A DNA stretch of 62,049 bases from Cupriavidus sp. IDO (lineage in GTDB: Bacteria > Pseudomonadota > Gammaproteobacteria > Burkholderiales > Burkholderiaceae), in the NCBI RefSeq assembly GCF_000812465.1, contig NZ_JWMA01000016.1, positions 1 through 62,049 on the forward strand. The letters are read 5' to 3'. Positions 60,189 through 62,049 of this stretch are shown here, piece by piece. The notes under the pieces are model-generated. The model was given only the letters and a program-made list of their open reading frames with translations, was not told the DNA's origin and did no database searches. The number at the start of each line of letters is the position of its first letter. Position 1 is the stretch's first letter. A program made the translations under genes and the position numbers.

Positions 60189-61162
60189 GCGCGTCAACTT
60201 CCTTACAAGCACGCGTCGAACAGTTTCTGGTCGAGCGCCACCGGCTGGGGTTCTCCACCCGCGATGACGGCTATGCCCTACGCAGCTTCGCGCGCCACGT
60301 CCACGCTACCGGCCATCGCGGCGCTTTGACGGTGGAACTCATGGCCGACTGGGCCCGAAGCGACCGCCACAACAGCAGCGACTCGCGGACCTGGGCCCGG
60401 CGGCTGAAGAAGCTGCGCACGTTCCTTCGCTGGCTGCAGCAGTTCGAGCCTCGTACCGAGGTGCCCGACGATACGATCTTCGGACGATTGCCAGAGCGGC
60501 AGGCGCCACACATCTTCAGCGAGCAGGAGATCGTCGACTTACTCGCTTGTGCGCGCCGACTCGGGCCCGCGTCGGGACTACGAGGCGCCGTCTACGAGAC
60601 GCTATTCGGACTGATAGCCGCCACGGGGCTACGGATTGGCGAGGCACTGTCGCTGCGCAACGGCGACATTAATCTCAAGAATGGGATGCTGACCATCGGC
60701 CGGACCAAGTTTGGCAAGTCGCGCCAGGTTCCCATGCACCCGAGCACCGTCGATGCCTTGCGCCGGTATCGACGGCAGCGCGACTTAGCCGAGGGCTTTC
60801 CAGCGGAGGAAGGCCCGTTCTTCGTCGGCACCCGCGGTCGACGACGAGGGCTGCCACTCAGCGATCGTCAGGTGCAGCGCGTCTTTCGCGACCTGCAACA
60901 GCAGTTGGGCTGCGTCAACCGCGGAGCGCACGATGCCCCGCGCATCCATGACCTGCGGCACACCTTCGTCGTGCGCCGCATCGTGCAGTGGCAGGCTCAT
61001 GGCGTAGACATCGATCAGGCCATGCTGTCGCTGTCGACCTACGTCGGGCATATGTTGGTGACCAACACCTACTGGTACCTCTCGGCGGTGCCCGAGTTGA
61101 TGGCGTTGGCTGCTGGACGTTTCGAGTCGTTCGCGACCAAGAGGGAGGTGCAAGATGCGTAA
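60185..61162 (+). CDS. RIT tyrosine recombinase B
   Basis: A 325-residue tyrosine recombinase. LVERHRLGFSTRDDGYALRSFARHV is in the N-terminal SAM-like domain. Catalytic positions are Arg in ATGLRIGEALSLRN, Lys in GRTKFGKSRQVP, HDLRHTFVVRR, and Tyr in TNTYWYLSAVPE. The frame starts inside the stop of recombinase A (ATGA) and overlaps recombinase C by eight bases, so the three are translated in a coupled way. Confidence 0.9.
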   Translation: MSASTSLQARVEQFLVERHRLGFSTRDDGYALRSFARHVHATGHRGALTVELMADWARSDRHNSSDSRTWARRLKKLRTFLRWLQQFEPRTEVPDDTIFGRLPERQAPHIFSEQEIVDLLACARRLGPASGLRGAVYETLFGLIAATGLRIGEALSLRNGDINLKNGMLTIGRTKFGKSRQVPMHPSTVDALRRYRRQRDLAEGFPAEEGPFFVGTRGRRRGLPLSDRQVQRVFRDLQQQLGCVNRGAHDAPRIHDLRHTFVVRRIVQWQAHGVDIDQAMLSLSTYVGHMLVTNTYWYLSAVPELMALAAGRFESFATKREVQDA

Positions 61163-62006
61163 GACCCTTGCCTTGAAGCCGCCTTCGTTCGCTGCACTGG
61201 TCCAGCAATTCTTCACCGAATACCTGGTCGCGCAGCGCTCGGTCAGCCCGCGTACCGTGGCCTGTTACCGGGATGCCTTGCTGCTGTTTTTGGACTTCGC
61301 CTGCCGCCAGCTCGGCAAGGCGCCGACCTCGATGCGGCTGGCCGATCTCCAACCCGACCTGATTCTGGCCTTCCTTGATCATCTGGAACAGGATCGGAAG
61401 AACTCCGTTCGCAGCCGCAACTTGCGGCTTACCGCGCTGCGCGCGTTCCTGAAGTTCGCCGGCCGCCGTGACGTGGCTTCGTTGCACGATGTCGAACGCG
61501 CACTGTCGGTACCGATGAAGCGCTTCGAGCGGCCGATGCTCAACTACCTTACGCGAGCAGAGATGGTGGCCGTCCTCGGCCAGCCGGGAGAGAGCTGGTC
61601 CTCGCAGCGCGATTACCTACTGCTGACGATGCTCTACAACACGGGGGCGCGTGTCTCCGAGATCATCGGCGTACGCGTCGTCGATGTGGTCCTCGACGGG
61701 GCGGCTTGCGTGCACCTGCATGGCAAAGGGCGCAAGCTGCGATCGATCCCCCTGTGGGACGCCACCGTCGCCGGGATCCGCAGTTGGTTGCGATTGAACC
61801 CAACGCTGCTCGGCGAAGCCGCCTTGCTTCCCAACCGTGATGGGAAAGCGATGTCGCGATCCAACGTCGCGCAACGCCTGGATCTTGCTGTGAGCCGCGC
61901 AGGCGTGGAGCAACCCGGCCTCCTCAAGAAGCGCGTATCATCACACATCCTGAGGCACTATATGCCCTTCCCGACTATATCGGGTAATGAGGATAAGCGT
62001 CTGTGA
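61155..62006 (+). pseudogene. RIT tyrosine recombinase C, truncated
   Basis: A 283-codon frame. It follows the family through VAQRLDLAVSRAGVEQP and SSHILRH, with the first catalytic Arg in NTGARVSEIIGVRV. Directly after HILRH (base 61958) the expected TxAMHLLQ segment, the second His and the nucleophile Tyr are missing; the frame instead ends YMPFPTISGNEDKRL and stops. About 50 residues are lost. A new element probably begins at about base 61959. The protein cannot be an active recombinase as it stands. Confidence 0.8.
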
Positions 62007-62049
62007 TCGTCCGATGCGCACTTCTCGCGGAGCCATCCCGCCAGTCATT

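Larger units (their letters stand above)
58762..62049 (+). mobile_element. Recombinase-in-trio (RIT) element, right end not seen
   Basis: Three tyrosine recombinase genes overlap end to start (ATGA and an 8-base overlap) on one strand, the defining layout of RIT elements known from Cupriavidus and other proteobacteria. The third gene is broken before its catalytic Tyr, and the window ends soon after. The left boundary is placed at the inverted repeat and is a guess. Confidence 0.7.

Overview
The window reads as chromosome or megaplasmid DNA of a high-GC betaproteobacterium, most likely Cupriavidus or a close relative in Burkholderiales. This rests on gene content and style: GC-rich third positions, GCAAGC-centred palindromic repeats, and a recombinase-in-trio element of the kind known from Cupriavidus. 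It is an inference, not a species call. The first 43 bases are a C-run joined to a G-run and look like an assembly or read artefact.

Bases 260-43979 form one large catabolic region for a steroid-like polycyclic substrate. A 13-gene minus-strand operon (13130 down to 260) encodes an extradiol ring-cleavage dioxygenase (HsaC/TesB type), the ring-opening CoA-transferase-like hydrolase IpdA/IpdB, IpdC, EchA20, a second crotonase, two heteromeric acyl-CoA dehydrogenase pairs, a thiolase and two SDRs. This is the set that degrades the C/D-ring indanedione (HIP) side of steroids. A second minus-strand operon (29048 down to 19894) holds HsaA and HsaB, a 3-ketosteroid dehydrogenase, a second steroid-dehydrogenase-like flavoprotein, a 3beta/17beta-HSD-like SDR, a KshB-like reductase, an acyl-CoA synthetase and a SnoaL-like protein. 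More SDRs, a luciferase-like monooxygenase, an esterase and a degenerate RibBA paralogue surround these. KshA, HsaD and HsaEFG homologues are not in the window.

The part I find most unusual is at 35608-42745: CysD and a CysN-CysC fusion (PAPS synthesis) are divergent from a minus-strand set encoding a DUF1214 protein, a PAPS-type sulfotransferase, an SDR and a DHH/DHHA1 phosphoesterase that could remove the by-product PAP. Together they look like a complete sulfonation module inside the steroid region. Three paralogous LuxR-type regulators (13366, 31128, 42840) punctuate the region. An 18-bp dyad with core TMGTCC-N4-GGACKA recurs in front of most transcription units, including both arms of the sulfonation module. 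At several sites it lies 20-22 nt before a plausible -10 box, as expected for an activator. I infer that the three regulators, or one of them, bind this site and join the units into one regulon.

Bases 43980-62049 are different in character and look acquired in pieces. They contain an HxlR-controlled SDR/SnoaL pair, three Hsp20 genes behind a good promoter, a DUF3701-type tyrosine recombinase abutting a Tn3 transposase remnant, a CadC-like regulator divergent from an unusual NmrA-type/LysR fusion, an IS3-type remnant, an exported isochorismatase-like hydrolase, a Tat-exported haloperoxidase-like hydrolase, a catalase, and a recombinase-in-trio element. The third recombinase of that element is broken just before the window ends.
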